This document shows, piece by piece, positions 9,379 through 18,358 of a stretch of DNA of 64,000 nt. The DNA comes from Amycolatopsis benzoatilytica AK 16/65. Its GTDB lineage: Bacteria; Actinomycetota; Actinomycetes; Mycobacteriales; Pseudonocardiaceae. Where the stretch lies: the NCBI RefSeq assembly GCF_000383915.1, contig NZ_KB912942.1:1124506-1188505 (forward strand). Reading direction: 5' to 3'. Position 1 is the first letter of the stretch. The number at the start of each line of letters is the position of its first letter. A program made the translations under genes and the position numbers. Below the pieces are notes generated by a model. It saw only the letters and a list, made by a program, of their open reading frames with translations. It was not told where the DNA came from and made no database searches.

Positions 9379-10000
9379 CTCCACGGCGAGACTGCGCTGA
9401 GCCAAGCAGGTGTGGGCTGGACAGTTGTCACTCGCTACTGAAGTGATGCGGTTGTGCGCCAAGAAGTTGAGTGAAGAATTTGGCAAACCGCTCCCCAGTT
9501 CCCTTGAGCGGCATTGTCGAGTGCGGCCACCCCGCTCGCGAGCGCTCCAATCGGACCGGGAGCAGCGGAGGCAAATTCGGTGGCTTTGGTGACAACGTCG
9601 ACCGCCCGCTAACCGCAGAAAAGATCGGGGATGCCTCGCGCGAAACCCCGTTGGGCAACTCGGGCCGCACAACACGCCGCGTCGTCGCGCTGAGTTCGGT
9701 GCCTTCGCCTTGGCGGACTTATTGGCCGCAGGCGTGGCGACCGCGGCCGTCGGGTTCTGCAACGGCGGTAAACTTTGCTCGCCGCGTTGGAAATATCCTC
9801 AGGACGGCCAAGCGCAAATCGCGAGGCAGAGTTCAAGGGAGTAAATGCAACATTCCGGCAGCCGAAGGTTGCTGGACGCATCTGGGTGGGCTTGTTCGGC
9901 GTAGCGGGATTGACCGCCGCGACGCCCGGAGTACCGGCGCGGCCAGGGTGGGTGCGTTGCACCCAGGCTCCGGAACCCGGCCCGCATTACTGTCGCCGTT
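9379..10000. other. Intergenic stretch without a recognisable gene
   Basis: About 620 bases between the AtuA-type gene and the next regulator. GC is lower and third-position bias is absent compared with the genes around it. Reading frames open here on both strands give low-complexity or arginine-rich peptides with no family resemblance. I see no terminator with a T-run, no RNA gene and no repeat. It should contain the promoter of the downstream regulator, but I cannot point to convincing -35/-10 boxes. Confidence 0.5.
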
Positions 10001-10876
10001 GTGGACAGCGAGAACAAACTTGGTGACTATCTGCGAGCGCGACGGGCGCTGCTGCGGGCAGGCGACGTCGGTTTGCCCGACGACGGTCCCCGGCGGGTGC
10101 CGGGGCTCCGGCGCGACGAGGTGGCACTGCTCGCCGGGGTGAGCACCGACTATTACGTCCGGCTGGAACAGGGTCGCGAGCGGCATCCGTCCGACCAGGT
10201 ACTGCGGTCGATCGCCGGCGCACTGCGGCTGGATGAAGCCGCCGCGGCGCACCTGTTCCGGCTTGCCCTGCCGGTTTTCGGGGCCAATGCGGCGACGTCG
10301 TTGACTGTCGCTCCGGAGTTGGTACGGCTGATGGACGGCATGTCGGACGTGCCCGCCTTCCTGGTCGGTGCGGCGCAGGACATCCTCGCCGCGAACGTGA
10401 TGGCGCGCGAGCTCTACCGCGGGTTAGCCCGGTACGACAACCTGCTGCGCATGATCTTCCTGGACCCGCACGCGAGGTCCTTCTACGGTGACTGGGACGC
10501 CGCGTCGCGGCTTGCGGTGAGCAACCTGCGGGCATCGTCGTCTCAGTTCCCAGCGGACGAGCACATCGAGCGGGTCGTCGGCGAACTGACCGTGCGCAGT
10601 CCGGCGTTCGCGAACCTGTGGGCCCGCTACGAAGTGCGCCCGCGAACCACCGAGGTGAAGCACTTCGTGCACCCGCGGGTCGGGGAACTGCGGCTGCACT
10701 TCGAGACGCTGGCCGTCGCCAGCGCACCCGGACAGCACCTGTCCGTCTACAGCGCTGAGCCCGGTAGCGCCAGCCACGACGGCCTGACCCTCCTTCGCCG
10801 GCTGGCCGAGCAGGCAGCCCGCTCCGACAACGTGGACCAGGACGAGGCATGGGAGAAAGGCGACACCCGATCATGA
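10001..10876 (+). CDS. XRE-type HTH regulator with MmyB-like ligand-binding domain
   Basis: Transcription factor of 291 aa. Residues 8-75 form an XRE helix-turn-helix (VPGLRRDEVALLAGVSTDYYVRLEQG, then HPSDQVLRSIAGAL). Residues 100-275 match the MmyB-like PAS-type ligand-binding domain (DILAANVMARELYRGL, RMIFLDPHARSFYGDW). The GTG start gives a normal N terminus; no clear Shine-Dalgarno precedes it. Members usually control an adjacent oxidoreductase, and here the aldo/keto reductase start overlaps the stop (ATGA), so the two are co-transcribed. Confidence 0.92.
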   Translation: MDSENKLGDYLRARRALLRAGDVGLPDDGPRRVPGLRRDEVALLAGVSTDYYVRLEQGRERHPSDQVLRSIAGALRLDEAAAAHLFRLALPVFGANAATSLTVAPELVRLMDGMSDVPAFLVGAAQDILAANVMARELYRGLARYDNLLRMIFLDPHARSFYGDWDAASRLAVSNLRASSSQFPADEHIERVVGELTVRSPAFANLWARYEVRPRTTEVKHFVHPRVGELRLHFETLAVASAPGQHLSVYSAEPGSASHDGLTLLRRLAEQAARSDNVDQDEAWEKGDTRS

Positions 10877-11772
10877 CTACCTCGCTCGCGGACAACGTCG
10901 GCACCTACGAGATCGCCGGGAAGAAGGTCGCTCGCCTGGGTTTCGGCGCCATGCGGCTGACCGGACTCGGCATCTGGGGCGAGCCGGAGGACCGCGCCGA
11001 GTGCGTGCGTGTCGTGCGGCGTGCCGTTGAACTCGGCGTACAGCTCATCGACACCGCCGACTCGTACGGGCCGCACATCAGTGAGGAGATCATCCGGGAA
11101 GCTATCCACCCTTACCCGGACGACGTCGTGATCGCGACGAAGGCGGGCCTCACGCGCAACGGCCCGGACACCGTCAGGCGAGGAGAAGAGCTGGTGCGGC
11201 TCGGTCCTCGAGCCTGGCCGCCGGTCGGGCGCCCCGAGTACCTCCGCCAGCAGGCACTGTTGAGCATGCGCCGGCTCGGTCTCGACCGGATCGACCTGTT
11301 CCAGCTCCATCGCGTCGACCCCGGCGTTCCGCTGGAGGACCAGGTCGGCGAATTGAAGAACCTCCAGGACGAGGGCAAGATCGTCGCGATCGGACTGTCG
11401 CAGGTCACCGTCGGCCAGATCGAGCGGGCGCGGCTGATCGCCGACATCGCCACGGTCCAGAACCGCTACAACATCGCTGACCGAAGCTCTGCCGATGTGC
11501 TGGACTACTGCACCCGGCACGGCATCGGGTTCATTCCCTGGGCGCCCGTCGCCGCCGGGCAGCTGGCGCGCCCCGCAGGACCGGTCGAGCACATCGCCGC
11601 GGCGCACGGCTCTACTCCGGCCAACGTGGCGCTGTCCTGGCTGCTGCACCGCTCCGAGGTCGTCCTGCCCATTCCTGGCACGTCCAAGGTCGCCCACCTG
11701 GAAGAGAACCTCGCCGCGTCCCGGCTCCGCCTCACCGACGCGGAGCTGGCCGAACTCGACGCGGCCGCATAA
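10873..11772 (+). CDS. Aldo/keto reductase
   Basis: NADPH-dependent oxidoreductase of the AKR superfamily, 299 aa, TIM barrel. It opens with VARLGFGAMRLTG. The catalytic tetrad is visible as IDTADSYGPH (Asp and Tyr), ATKAGL (Lys) and FQLHRVD (His). The C-terminal cofactor segment is VLPIPGTSKVAHLEEN. The ATG at 10873 overlaps the regulator stop. Substrate unknown; detoxification of an aldehyde or ketone sensed by the upstream regulator is plausible. Confidence 0.93.
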   Translation: MTTSLADNVGTYEIAGKKVARLGFGAMRLTGLGIWGEPEDRAECVRVVRRAVELGVQLIDTADSYGPHISEEIIREAIHPYPDDVVIATKAGLTRNGPDTVRRGEELVRLGPRAWPPVGRPEYLRQQALLSMRRLGLDRIDLFQLHRVDPGVPLEDQVGELKNLQDEGKIVAIGLSQVTVGQIERARLIADIATVQNRYNIADRSSADVLDYCTRHGIGFIPWAPVAAGQLARPAGPVEHIAAAHGSTPANVALSWLLHRSEVVLPIPGTSKVAHLEENLAASRLRLTDAELAELDAAA

Positions 11773-11947
11773 CCGCGCTCGTCCTGGGCTCGGTCCGCAT
11801 ACCTCGGCCCGCCGCGGGCACGAGCACGCGCCTGGCGCTGCGGCAGGTGACCGCCTCAGCGTCTGCGGCGGCGCGAGGCGCCTCCGCCGACGCGATCCGC
11901 TGCCGGATTGCCCTTACTGCCACCGTTTTCGAGAGATCCGAGTTGCT

Positions 11948-12721
11948 GTGATACTTCCGTTCGACCAAGCCGGCCATGGCCGGCCGATCGTCCTGCTGCA
12001 CGCCCGGCCCGTCGACCGCACGATGTGGCGGGGACATCTTCCCCTCCTCGCCGAGGCGGGCGTCCGTGCCATTGCCCTGGATCTGCCTGGCCATGGCGAC
12101 GTCGCCGCCGCCCAGCGTGCCGAGGTCGCCCCCTGGGCCGACGTGCTGGACACACTGGACCACCTCGGCGCCGACCGTTTCACTTTGGCCGGGAACTCGC
12201 TCGGCGCCCTGGTAGCGCTCCAGATCGCCGTCACCGAGCCTCAGCGCGTGCAGGGTCTGGTGTCCTTCGGCTACCGGCCGCACGACCTGCCGCCCTCCGC
12301 CCGCCTACGGACCGCATGGGACAGGGAGCGGGCCGCGCTGGAGGCCGGTGACATCGAAGCCGCCGTGCAGGTCGGTGTGGCGGCCTGGACGTCACCCAAG
12401 GCATCCGACGCCGTACGCGCGCAGGCCGCCGTCATGATGCGCAACCAGCTGATCGCGCGCCTCACATACGGCGAACCCGAAGTAGCGGCGGACCCCCTGA
12501 CCAAGGACGCCGGTGCCTTGCGCACCCTGGCCACGCCGGCGCTGATAGGCGTCGGTGAACTCGACATGCCCGATTTCTTCGAAGGCGGAGCAGTCCTGAG
12601 CAACGAGCTGGGGTCCGGAGAGGTCGCCGTTCTCGCGGACGCGGGACACCTCGCTCCGCTGGAACAACCCGAAGCTTTCTGCGCTCTGCTGCTCGACTTC
12701 GTGGGCCGCCTGCCCGCCTAG
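11948..12721 (+). CDS. Alpha/beta hydrolase
   Basis: Protein of 257 aa with the alpha/beta-hydrolase fold. The oxyanion segment is IVLLHARPVDRTMW, the nucleophile elbow is AGNSLGA with Ser84, the acid is in GELDMPD (Asp206) and the base in DAGHLAP (His234). The GTG at 11948 gives a conventional N terminus; upstream sequence offers only a weak ribosome site. It follows the aldo/keto reductase after a 175-base gap, so it may be separately transcribed. Resembles small esterases or enol-lactone hydrolases; substrate unknown. Confidence 0.88.
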   Translation: MILPFDQAGHGRPIVLLHARPVDRTMWRGHLPLLAEAGVRAIALDLPGHGDVAAAQRAEVAPWADVLDTLDHLGADRFTLAGNSLGALVALQIAVTEPQRVQGLVSFGYRPHDLPPSARLRTAWDRERAALEAGDIEAAVQVGVAAWTSPKASDAVRAQAAVMMRNQLIARLTYGEPEVAADPLTKDAGALRTLATPALIGVGELDMPDFFEGGAVLSNELGSGEVAVLADAGHLAPLEQPEAFCALLLDFVGRLPA

Positions 12722-12756
12722 TCGCCCCGCGGCCGCGCGCGTTCCGCTCTCGGATG

Positions 12757-12809
12757 TCCGGGAAGGGCTCCTTGCGGGAAGCAGATTCCCGCAAGAGGCC
12801 CTTCACGGA
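12757..12809. repeat. Dispersed 53-bp palindrome, copy 1 (imperfect)
   Basis: Two 24-base arms (12757-12780 and 12786-12809) around a 5-base spacer GCAGA pair at 21 of 24 positions. The arms contain GAAGGGC and GCCCTTC. The same element recurs at 34797-34849 (perfect) and 37120-37172. All three lie between genes. Confidence 0.85.
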
Positions 12810-13045
12810 CGAGTCCGCCCGGAACGAGCGCTGCCGAGCTGGGACGGCGGCGGTGTCCGTCCGGAGGCCGATTCGGACACGGCGGCCGGAGCGTCTGGCG
12901 GGGTCTGCGAAGAGTGAAAGGATGGCTACGGAACGTGTTGCCGGGCGCGGAGTCGCCCTGCGGGGTTGCGCACGGAGGCATCCTCGATATCCTGCGGTAA
13001 GCGGGCGCTTAGCGAGCGCTGTCCAGCGTCGGACAAGGAGACGGT

Positions 13046-13801
13046 GTGGTGGAGTCGTTCAAGGATCGCGTTGCCCTGGTCACCGGGGCCAGCCGGGGGA
13101 TCGGACTGGCGATCGCGAAGCGCCTGGTCGAGCGCGGGGCGCGGGTGTGCATCACGGCGCGCAAGCCGGAACCGCTCGCTGCCGCCGTCGACGAGCTCGG
13201 CGGGCCGGACGTGGCGATGGCGGTGGCGGGCAAGGCGGACGACGCCGGGCATCAGCAGGAGGCGGTAGCCGCCGCGGTGGAGCGGTTCGGCAGTTTGGAC
13301 ATGCTGGTCAACAACACCGGCATCAACCCGGTCTACGGGCCGATCCTGGACACCGACCCGGCGGCGGCGGCCAAGATCTTCGCCGTCAACGTGATCGCGC
13401 CGCTGTCCTGGATCAAGGTCGCGCGCGACGCGTGGATGGGCGAGCACGGCGGCTCGGTCGTCAACGTCGCCTCGATCGCCGGGATCCGTACCTCGCCCGG
13501 GATCGGCATGTACGGCGTGAGCAAGGCGGCGCTGATCCGGCTCACTCAGGAACTCGGCGAGGAACTCGGGCCGAAGATCCGGGTGAACGCGGTGGCGCCT
13601 GCGGTGGTCAAGACCCAGTTCGCGACCGCGCTTTACGAAGGGCGCGAAGAAGAAGTCGCGGCTGCCTATCCGATGAAACGGCTCGGTGTGCCCGACGACA
13701 TCGCGGGCGCGGTGGCATTCCTGTTGTCCGGCGAAGCGGGCTGGGTGACCGGGCAGACGATGGTCCTCGACGGCGGCGTGACCCTCGGCGGCGGCCTGTG
13801 A
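13046..13801 (+). CDS. SDR family oxidoreductase
   Basis: Classical short-chain dehydrogenase/reductase, 251 aa. The nucleotide-binding loop TGASRGIG is at residues 13-20, NNTGIN at about 91, VNVASIAG with the catalytic Ser, and YGVSK with Tyr156 and Lys160. It ends with the usual GQTMVLDGG. A ribosome site AAGGAG precedes the GTG at 13046. Its stop overlaps the GTG of a second SDR, so the two form an operon. It resembles the DHRS4-like branch; substrate unknown. Confidence 0.92.
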   Translation: MVESFKDRVALVTGASRGIGLAIAKRLVERGARVCITARKPEPLAAAVDELGGPDVAMAVAGKADDAGHQQEAVAAAVERFGSLDMLVNNTGINPVYGPILDTDPAAAAKIFAVNVIAPLSWIKVARDAWMGEHGGSVVNVASIAGIRTSPGIGMYGVSKAALIRLTQELGEELGPKIRVNAVAPAVVKTQFATALYEGREEEVAAAYPMKRLGVPDDIAGAVAFLLSGEAGWVTGQTMVLDGGVTLGGGL

Positions 13802-14571
13802 GCGCCGGGGTCGTCGTCACCGGCGGCGGCGGCGGGATCGGTGCCGCGCTGGCCCGCCGGTTCGCGGCCGACGGCGCTCGCGTCGTCGTCGCGGACCTGG
13901 ACGGCGACCGGGCGGCCGAAGTGGCCGAGGAGGTCGGCGGCACCGCGTTCGCCGGTGACGTGGCAAGCGAATCCGGTGCCGCGGCACTGATCGACGCGGC
14001 GCGCTCGACGCTCGGCGAGATCGACGTTTTCTGCGCGAACGCGGGAGTCGCGCCGTTCGGGGACGCGCACGCGGACGAGTCCGCGTGGGCGCTCGCGTGG
14101 GACGTGAACGTGATGGCGCACGTCCGCGCGGCGCGGCTGCTGCTGCCCGCGTGGCTGGAACGCGGCAAGGGGCATTTCGTCGCGACCGTGTCCGCGGCGG
14201 GGCTGCTGACCAGTCTCGGTTCCGCGCCGTATTCGGTGACCAAACACGGCGCACTCGCGTTCGCGGAATGGCTGTCGGCCACCTACCGGCACCGCGGGAT
14301 CACCGTGCAGGCGATCTGCCCGCAGGGGGTGCGTACGGCGATGCTGGAGGAGACCGGCGAGCGCGGCAAGCTGCTGATGGGTGCGTCCGCGATCGACCCG
14401 CCGCAGGTCGCCGACGCGCTGTTCGACGCGATCGCGGAGAACCGGTTCCTGGTGCTGCCGCACGCCGAGGTCGCCGATTTTTACGCGTTGCGCGCCACCC
14501 AGACCGACCGCTGGCTGGGCGGGATGAACAAGCTGCAGCGCAAGATGGAGGAACTGCCCGGCGACGCGTGA
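13798..14571 (+). CDS. SDR family oxidoreductase
   Basis: Second short-chain dehydrogenase of 257 aa. TGGGGGIG is at residues 8-15, ANAGVAPFG in the middle, and YSVTK with Tyr145 and Lys149. The C-terminal half (VQAICPQGVRTAMLEETG, then LPHAEVADFYALRATQTDRWLGGM) is longer than usual and matches SDRs that sit in acyl-CoA catabolic clusters. The GTG at 13798 overlaps the previous stop (GTGA), which indicates coupled translation with the preceding SDR. Confidence 0.9.
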   Translation: MSAGVVVTGGGGGIGAALARRFAADGARVVVADLDGDRAAEVAEEVGGTAFAGDVASESGAAALIDAARSTLGEIDVFCANAGVAPFGDAHADESAWALAWDVNVMAHVRAARLLLPAWLERGKGHFVATVSAAGLLTSLGSAPYSVTKHGALAFAEWLSATYRHRGITVQAICPQGVRTAMLEETGERGKLLMGASAIDPPQVADALFDAIAENRFLVLPHAEVADFYALRATQTDRWLGGMNKLQRKMEELPGDA

Positions 14572-14654
14572 GGCCGGGTTCCGACAAACCGTGGAAGCGG
14601 CACCCGCCGGAACCCACGTCCTGCGGTCGCGGACCTGTCCTGCCGGAGCCGATA

Positions 14655-14692
14655 CTTCCGGCGGCGGTACGACGCCGTGCCGCCGCCGGAAG
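14655..14692 (+). terminator. Hairpin between SDR pair and MFS gene
   Basis: A perfect 13-base stem (14655-14667 with 14680-14692; arm CTTCCGGCGGCGG) with a 12-base loop lies 84 bases after the SDR stop and 15 bases before the transporter ATG. There is no T-run, so it may be a terminator or an operator/leader element for the transporter. Confidence 0.5.
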
Positions 14693-14706
14693 GATCTGGA
14701 GCCGGA

Positions 14707-16029
14707 ATGACCACACCCGCTCGCGCCGACGTTTCGCGTTCGCGCATCGCCACCGCCAGCTTCATCGGCACCGCCATCGAGTTCTACGACTTCTACATCT
14801 ACGGGACCGCGGCGGCGTTGGTGTTCGGGAAGGTCTTCTTCCCGACCTTCTCCTCGACGGCCGGAGTGCTGGCGTCGCTCGGCACGTTCGCGGTCGGGTT
14901 CATCGCGCGTCCGGTCGGCGCGATCCTGTTCGGGCACTGGGGCGACCGGATCGGCCGCAAATCGATGCTGGTCGCTTCCCTGCTGGTGATGGGACTGTCC
15001 ACAGTGGGCGTCGGGCTGGTGCCGGAGTACGGCACGCTCGGCATCTGGTCGCCGGTCCTGCTGGTGGTGTTGCGGTTCGTGCAGGGGATCGGCCTCGGCG
15101 GTGAATGGGGCGGCGCGGTGCTGATGTCCACCGAGTACGCGCCGCCGGGCAAACGCGGGCTGTATTCGGCCTTCCCGCAACTCGGCCCGGCCATCGGGTT
15201 CGTGCTCGGCAACCTGCTGTTCCTGGTGCTGGACGCGGTGATGACGCCGGCCGCGTTCCTCGCCTGGGGCTGGCGGCTGCCGTTCCTGTTCTCCGCGGTG
15301 CTGCTGGCGGTCGGCTTCTACATCCGGATCAAGATCGCCGAAACCCCGGTGTTCCAGGCCGCGCTCGACAAGGCCGAGCAGGCGCGCGTGCCGTTGTTCG
15401 AGCTGCTCCGCAAACAGCCGCGGGTGCTGGTCCTGTCCACGTTGTCGTTCGTGCTGGCGCACGCGCTCTTCTACACCGTCACCACGTTCTGCCTTTCGAT
15501 GGCCACTTCGACACTCGGCATTCCGCGCACGACGGTACTGATCAGCCTGCTCGTCGCCGCTTCGGTGATGGGGGTGGCGACCCTGGTGTTCGCGACGAAA
15601 TCCGACCGGTGGGGAAGGCGACGGCTCAGCGCGGCGGCCGCGGTGTCCGTGGTGGCGTGGTCGTTCCCGCTGTTCGCCTTGCTGCAGACGCGAAATCCGC
15701 TGTTGCTGACGCTCGGGTTCATCGGAGCCCTGCTGTGCTTCGCGATGCTTTACGGGCCGATGGGAGCGTTCCTGCCGGAGCTGTTCCGGGTGCGCTACCG
15801 GTACTCCGGTGCGTCGATCGCTTACAGCGTGTCCGGCATCGTCGGAGGCGGGATCGTGCCGCTCGTGTCGACCGACCTGTGGGCATCGACCGGGTCGTCA
15901 GTGCCGGTTTCGCTGGTGCTGGTGGTGCTCGGCGTGCTCAGCCTGCTGTGCATCCTGGGCTTGCCAGAAACCCGCAACCACGATTTCTCCGACGGGCTCG
16001 GCGAGGAGGCCGCGGTCAGCCGCCGGTGA
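14707..16029 (+). CDS. MFS transporter, metabolite:H+ symporter (MHS) type
   Basis: Integral membrane transporter of 440 aa with about 12 hydrophobic segments. The start IGTAIEFYDFYIYGTAAALVF, the loop GHWGDRIGRKSMLV and LRFVQGIGLGGEWGGAVL are signatures of the MHS family (ShiA/ProP-like), which moves organic acids or osmolytes with protons. ATG 14707 has GGAG upstream; an ATG at 14677 in frame is less likely. Its end overlaps the convergent PucR gene by 14 bases. Substrate probably an organic acid handled by the neighbouring dehydrogenases (inference). Confidence 0.92.
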   Translation: MTTPARADVSRSRIATASFIGTAIEFYDFYIYGTAAALVFGKVFFPTFSSTAGVLASLGTFAVGFIARPVGAILFGHWGDRIGRKSMLVASLLVMGLSTVGVGLVPEYGTLGIWSPVLLVVLRFVQGIGLGGEWGGAVLMSTEYAPPGKRGLYSAFPQLGPAIGFVLGNLLFLVLDAVMTPAAFLAWGWRLPFLFSAVLLAVGFYIRIKIAETPVFQAALDKAEQARVPLFELLRKQPRVLVLSTLSFVLAHALFYTVTTFCLSMATSTLGIPRTTVLISLLVAASVMGVATLVFATKSDRWGRRRLSAAAAVSVVAWSFPLFALLQTRNPLLLTLGFIGALLCFAMLYGPMGAFLPELFRVRYRYSGASIAYSVSGIVGGGIVPLVSTDLWASTGSSVPVSLVLVVLGVLSLLCILGLPETRNHDFSDGLGEEAAVSRR

Positions 16030-17215
16030 CCAGGTCGGCGACGAGGAGCCCGGCGTGCAGCAGAAGCCGGGTGCGCCCGTCGTCGAGGTCCAGCCCGCTG
16101 ATCGCGCGGATCTGGTCGAGCCGGTAGTACAGCGACGTGCGGTGCAGGTGCAGCGCCTCGGCGGTGCGCGGGATCGAGCCGCCGTGGTCGAGGAAAGTGC
16201 GCAGGGTTTCGACCAGCCGCGGGCCTTTCGGATCCGCGCGGAGCCGGGCGAGCGGCTCCGGGATCAAAGCGGGGGAGAGCGCGTCGTCGGGGATCTGCAG
16301 GAGGATCGCGTACGCGCCCAGATCGGCCCACTGCGCGACCGGGCCCGCGCCAGGAAGCAGCCGCGCGCCTTTCGCAGCGGCGGCCGCCTGCGCGTAGGAC
16401 TGCCAAGCCGAGGCGAGACCGTCGGCGGGTTCGCCGATCCCGGCGACCGCGGTGCCCTGGCCGCCGAGCAGCTGACTCAGTTCTCCGGCCATGCGTTCGG
16501 CGTCGCGGGCGATTTCGTTCTGGTCAATGTGCGGAGCGGGATGCACGAGGACGCCACGGATGCCCGCGACCAGCGGAAGAAGACGGCGCGGCCGGCGTCG
16601 CGCGGCAGATTCGACCACGCTGCGCACGGCGACTTCCGTTTCCGCCGCGCTGAGTTCGCCCGGCCGGGCTTCAAGGACGGTCACCACGACCTGCGGGGCG
16701 TCGGAAAGCCAGTCGGCGGTCAGCGCGTCTCGCCGGGCATCCGGTTCCGGGCCGAGCAGCCGCGACAGGGTCCGCTCGCGCTCGCCGCGCACGCCGTCGG
16801 CCGCGATCCGGGCCTGGTGCAACAGGGCGGCAGCGGTCTTGGATACCTGCTCGATGCGCGCGGTCTCGGACTCGGTGAGGGAATGGTCGGCGTCGATCAC
16901 CATCAGCAGGCCGAGCAGATCCCCGCGTTCGCGCAGCGGAACGCAGAACCGCGGGCTCATCCCGAGTTCGGCGTCGCCGTCGAGCATCCCGGGCCGCGGC
17001 CACTGGGCTACGCCCTGGCCGAGAATGAAGCTGCTGGCCGCCGCGCCCGCGTCGTGCTGCAGGACGGCGCGGATCCGGATCTCGTCCTCGTCGCCGAAAT
17101 GCCGGCTCGTGCACAGCACGCGCACCACCGGATCGTTGACCGCGACCGAGCGCTGCAGTTCGTCGGCGAGGTCGTCGACGAGCGTTTGCAGCGCGTCGCC
17201 GTCCCGGTCCGCCAT
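16016..17215 (-). CDS. PucR/CdaR-family transcriptional regulator
   Basis: Regulator of 399 aa. The N-terminal half is a GAF-like sensory region (PRFCVPLRERGDLLGLLMVID around residues 95-115). The C terminus holds the PucR-type HTH, seen as TLRTFLDHGGSIPRTAEALHLHRTSLYYRLDQIRAISGLDL (written here as one region, residues about 340-385). The ATG at 17215 begins MADRDGDALQTLVDDLADEL; upstream extensions in this frame do not look coding. It is divergent from the SDR at 17342 and convergent with the transporter, and probably controls one or both. Confidence 0.88.
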   Translation of the reverse strand: MADRDGDALQTLVDDLADELQRSVAVNDPVVRVLCTSRHFGDEDEIRIRAVLQHDAGAAASSFILGQGVAQWPRPGMLDGDAELGMSPRFCVPLRERGDLLGLLMVIDADHSLTESETARIEQVSKTAAALLHQARIAADGVRGERERTLSRLLGPEPDARRDALTADWLSDAPQVVVTVLEARPGELSAAETEVAVRSVVESAARRRPRRLLPLVAGIRGVLVHPAPHIDQNEIARDAERMAGELSQLLGGQGTAVAGIGEPADGLASAWQSYAQAAAAAKGARLLPGAGPVAQWADLGAYAILLQIPDDALSPALIPEPLARLRADPKGPRLVETLRTFLDHGGSIPRTAEALHLHRTSLYYRLDQIRAISGLDLDDGRTRLLLHAGLLVADLVTGG

Positions 17216-17341
17216 GTCCGAGCCTCCCTCCCGCCGTTCGACAGAGCGTGGAACGACGTGCCCGGAATCTACGACGAGCCGTCGTTCCGGCCGGGCGGCA
17301 CCCCGGCCGAGGATGAGATGTCCCACCGGAGGAGGAGCGTC

Positions 17342-18133
17342 GTGACGGGTTTGGCCGGCCGGGTAGCCGTGGTGTTCGGCGCTGGTTCGAGCGGAGTCGA
17401 GCTGAGCAACGGCCGCGCGGCAGCGCTCGCGTACGCGCGGGCGGGGGCGACGGTCGCGGCGGTGGACGTGAATGCGGCCAGCGCGGAGGAGACCGCGCGG
17501 CAGATCGCGGCGGAGGGCGGCAGTGCGGTGGCGTTGACCGCGGACGTGACCGACGAGGACGCTGTGGCCGCCGCGATCGCCGCGGTGGTCTCCGAGGTCG
17601 GAGTGCCGTGGATTCTGCACAACAATGTCGGCGTGGCCGTGACCGGCGGGGTGAGCGAGCTGTCGCGCGCTGCCTGGGACGGCGCCCTCGCGCTGAACTT
17701 GACCGGAGTTTTCCTGGCCTGCAAGCAAGCCTTGCCGCACATGCGCGCTGCCGGGCGCGGGGCGATCGTGAACGTGTCGTCGATCGCGAGCATCCGGCAT
17801 CTCGGCTACGACTACCCGGCGTACATGGCCTCGAAGGCGGCCGTCAACCAGCTCACGGTTTCGCTCGCACTCGCCCACGCGCGGCACGGGATCCGGGTCA
17901 ACGCGGTGCTTCCCGGGCTCATCGACACGCCGCTGGTGAGCCAGCAGCTGCATCGCGATCCGGCCGCGCTGGCGGCCGCCCGCGCCGCGCGCGACGAGGC
18001 GAGCCCGACCGGCCGGATGGGCAGCCCGTGGGACGTGGCGAACGCGGCGGTGTTCCTGGCCTCCGACGAAGCCGCATACGTGAACGGCGTCTGCCTGCCG
18101 GTGGACGGCGGGTTGAGCGCCCGGTCGCGCTGA
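17342..18133 (+). CDS. SDR family oxidoreductase with atypical cofactor loop
   Basis: Short-chain dehydrogenase of 263 aa. The glycine-rich loop is FGAGSSGVELSNGRA instead of the usual TGxxxGIG, while the rest is classical: HNNVGVA, VNVSSIASI, and YMASK with Tyr161 and Lys165, then the C-terminal VNGVCLPVDGG. GGAGGAGG at about 17328-17335 places the start at GTG 17342; an ATG at 17318 is in frame. It is divergently transcribed from the PucR-type regulator, which may control it. Substrate unknown. Confidence 0.88.
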   Translation: MTGLAGRVAVVFGAGSSGVELSNGRAAALAYARAGATVAAVDVNAASAEETARQIAAEGGSAVALTADVTDEDAVAAAIAAVVSEVGVPWILHNNVGVAVTGGVSELSRAAWDGALALNLTGVFLACKQALPHMRAAGRGAIVNVSSIASIRHLGYDYPAYMASKAAVNQLTVSLALAHARHGIRVNAVLPGLIDTPLVSQQLHRDPAALAAARAARDEASPTGRMGSPWDVANAAVFLASDEAAYVNGVCLPVDGGLSARSR

Positions 18134-18239
18134 TCGCGGCGCCGGCGGTGCGCAACCCCCGCACGGGGGATCTCCGGACCCGGCAATTCGGCCCGGTTAC
18201 ACGGTTTTCCCGTTCCGTGGGCCGTTCGGGCAGTGGCCC

Positions 18240-18358
18240 TTGACACACTTATTTGGTCTAGTCCAGTGTGTGACCGCACCCTCCGGGTGCGCTCCTCCCG
18301 GGTTGATCCCGCCGCCTCAAACCGGAGGTGTTCCGTGGTGCTCGCAGGAGGAACACAG
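18240..18358 (+). promoter_or_regulatory. Chitinase promoter with DasR-box-like site
   Basis: A TTGACA box (18240-18245) is followed by TTTGGTCTAGTCCAGT at 18252-18267. This matches the DasR-responsive element consensus as I remember it (ACTGGTCTAGACCAGT) at 13 of 16 positions. In Streptomyces, DasR represses chitinase and amino-sugar genes from such sites until glucosamine-6-phosphate rises. The site lies about 90 bases before the chitinase ATG and overlaps the expected -10 area. AGGAGGA follows at 18346-18352 as the ribosome site. Confidence 0.7.

Noticed and set aside
6625..9762. Very long open frame on the minus strand (over 1000 codons) opposite the hydratase, TIGR03084 and AtuA genes
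   Set aside because: High-GC genes leave open antisense frames; the product is low-complexity and matches no family, while the plus strand has three clear genes.
9471..10142. Open frame across the gap before the MmyB-like regulator
   Set aside because: It overlaps the regulator start, lacks codon bias and family resemblance, and has no ribosome site.
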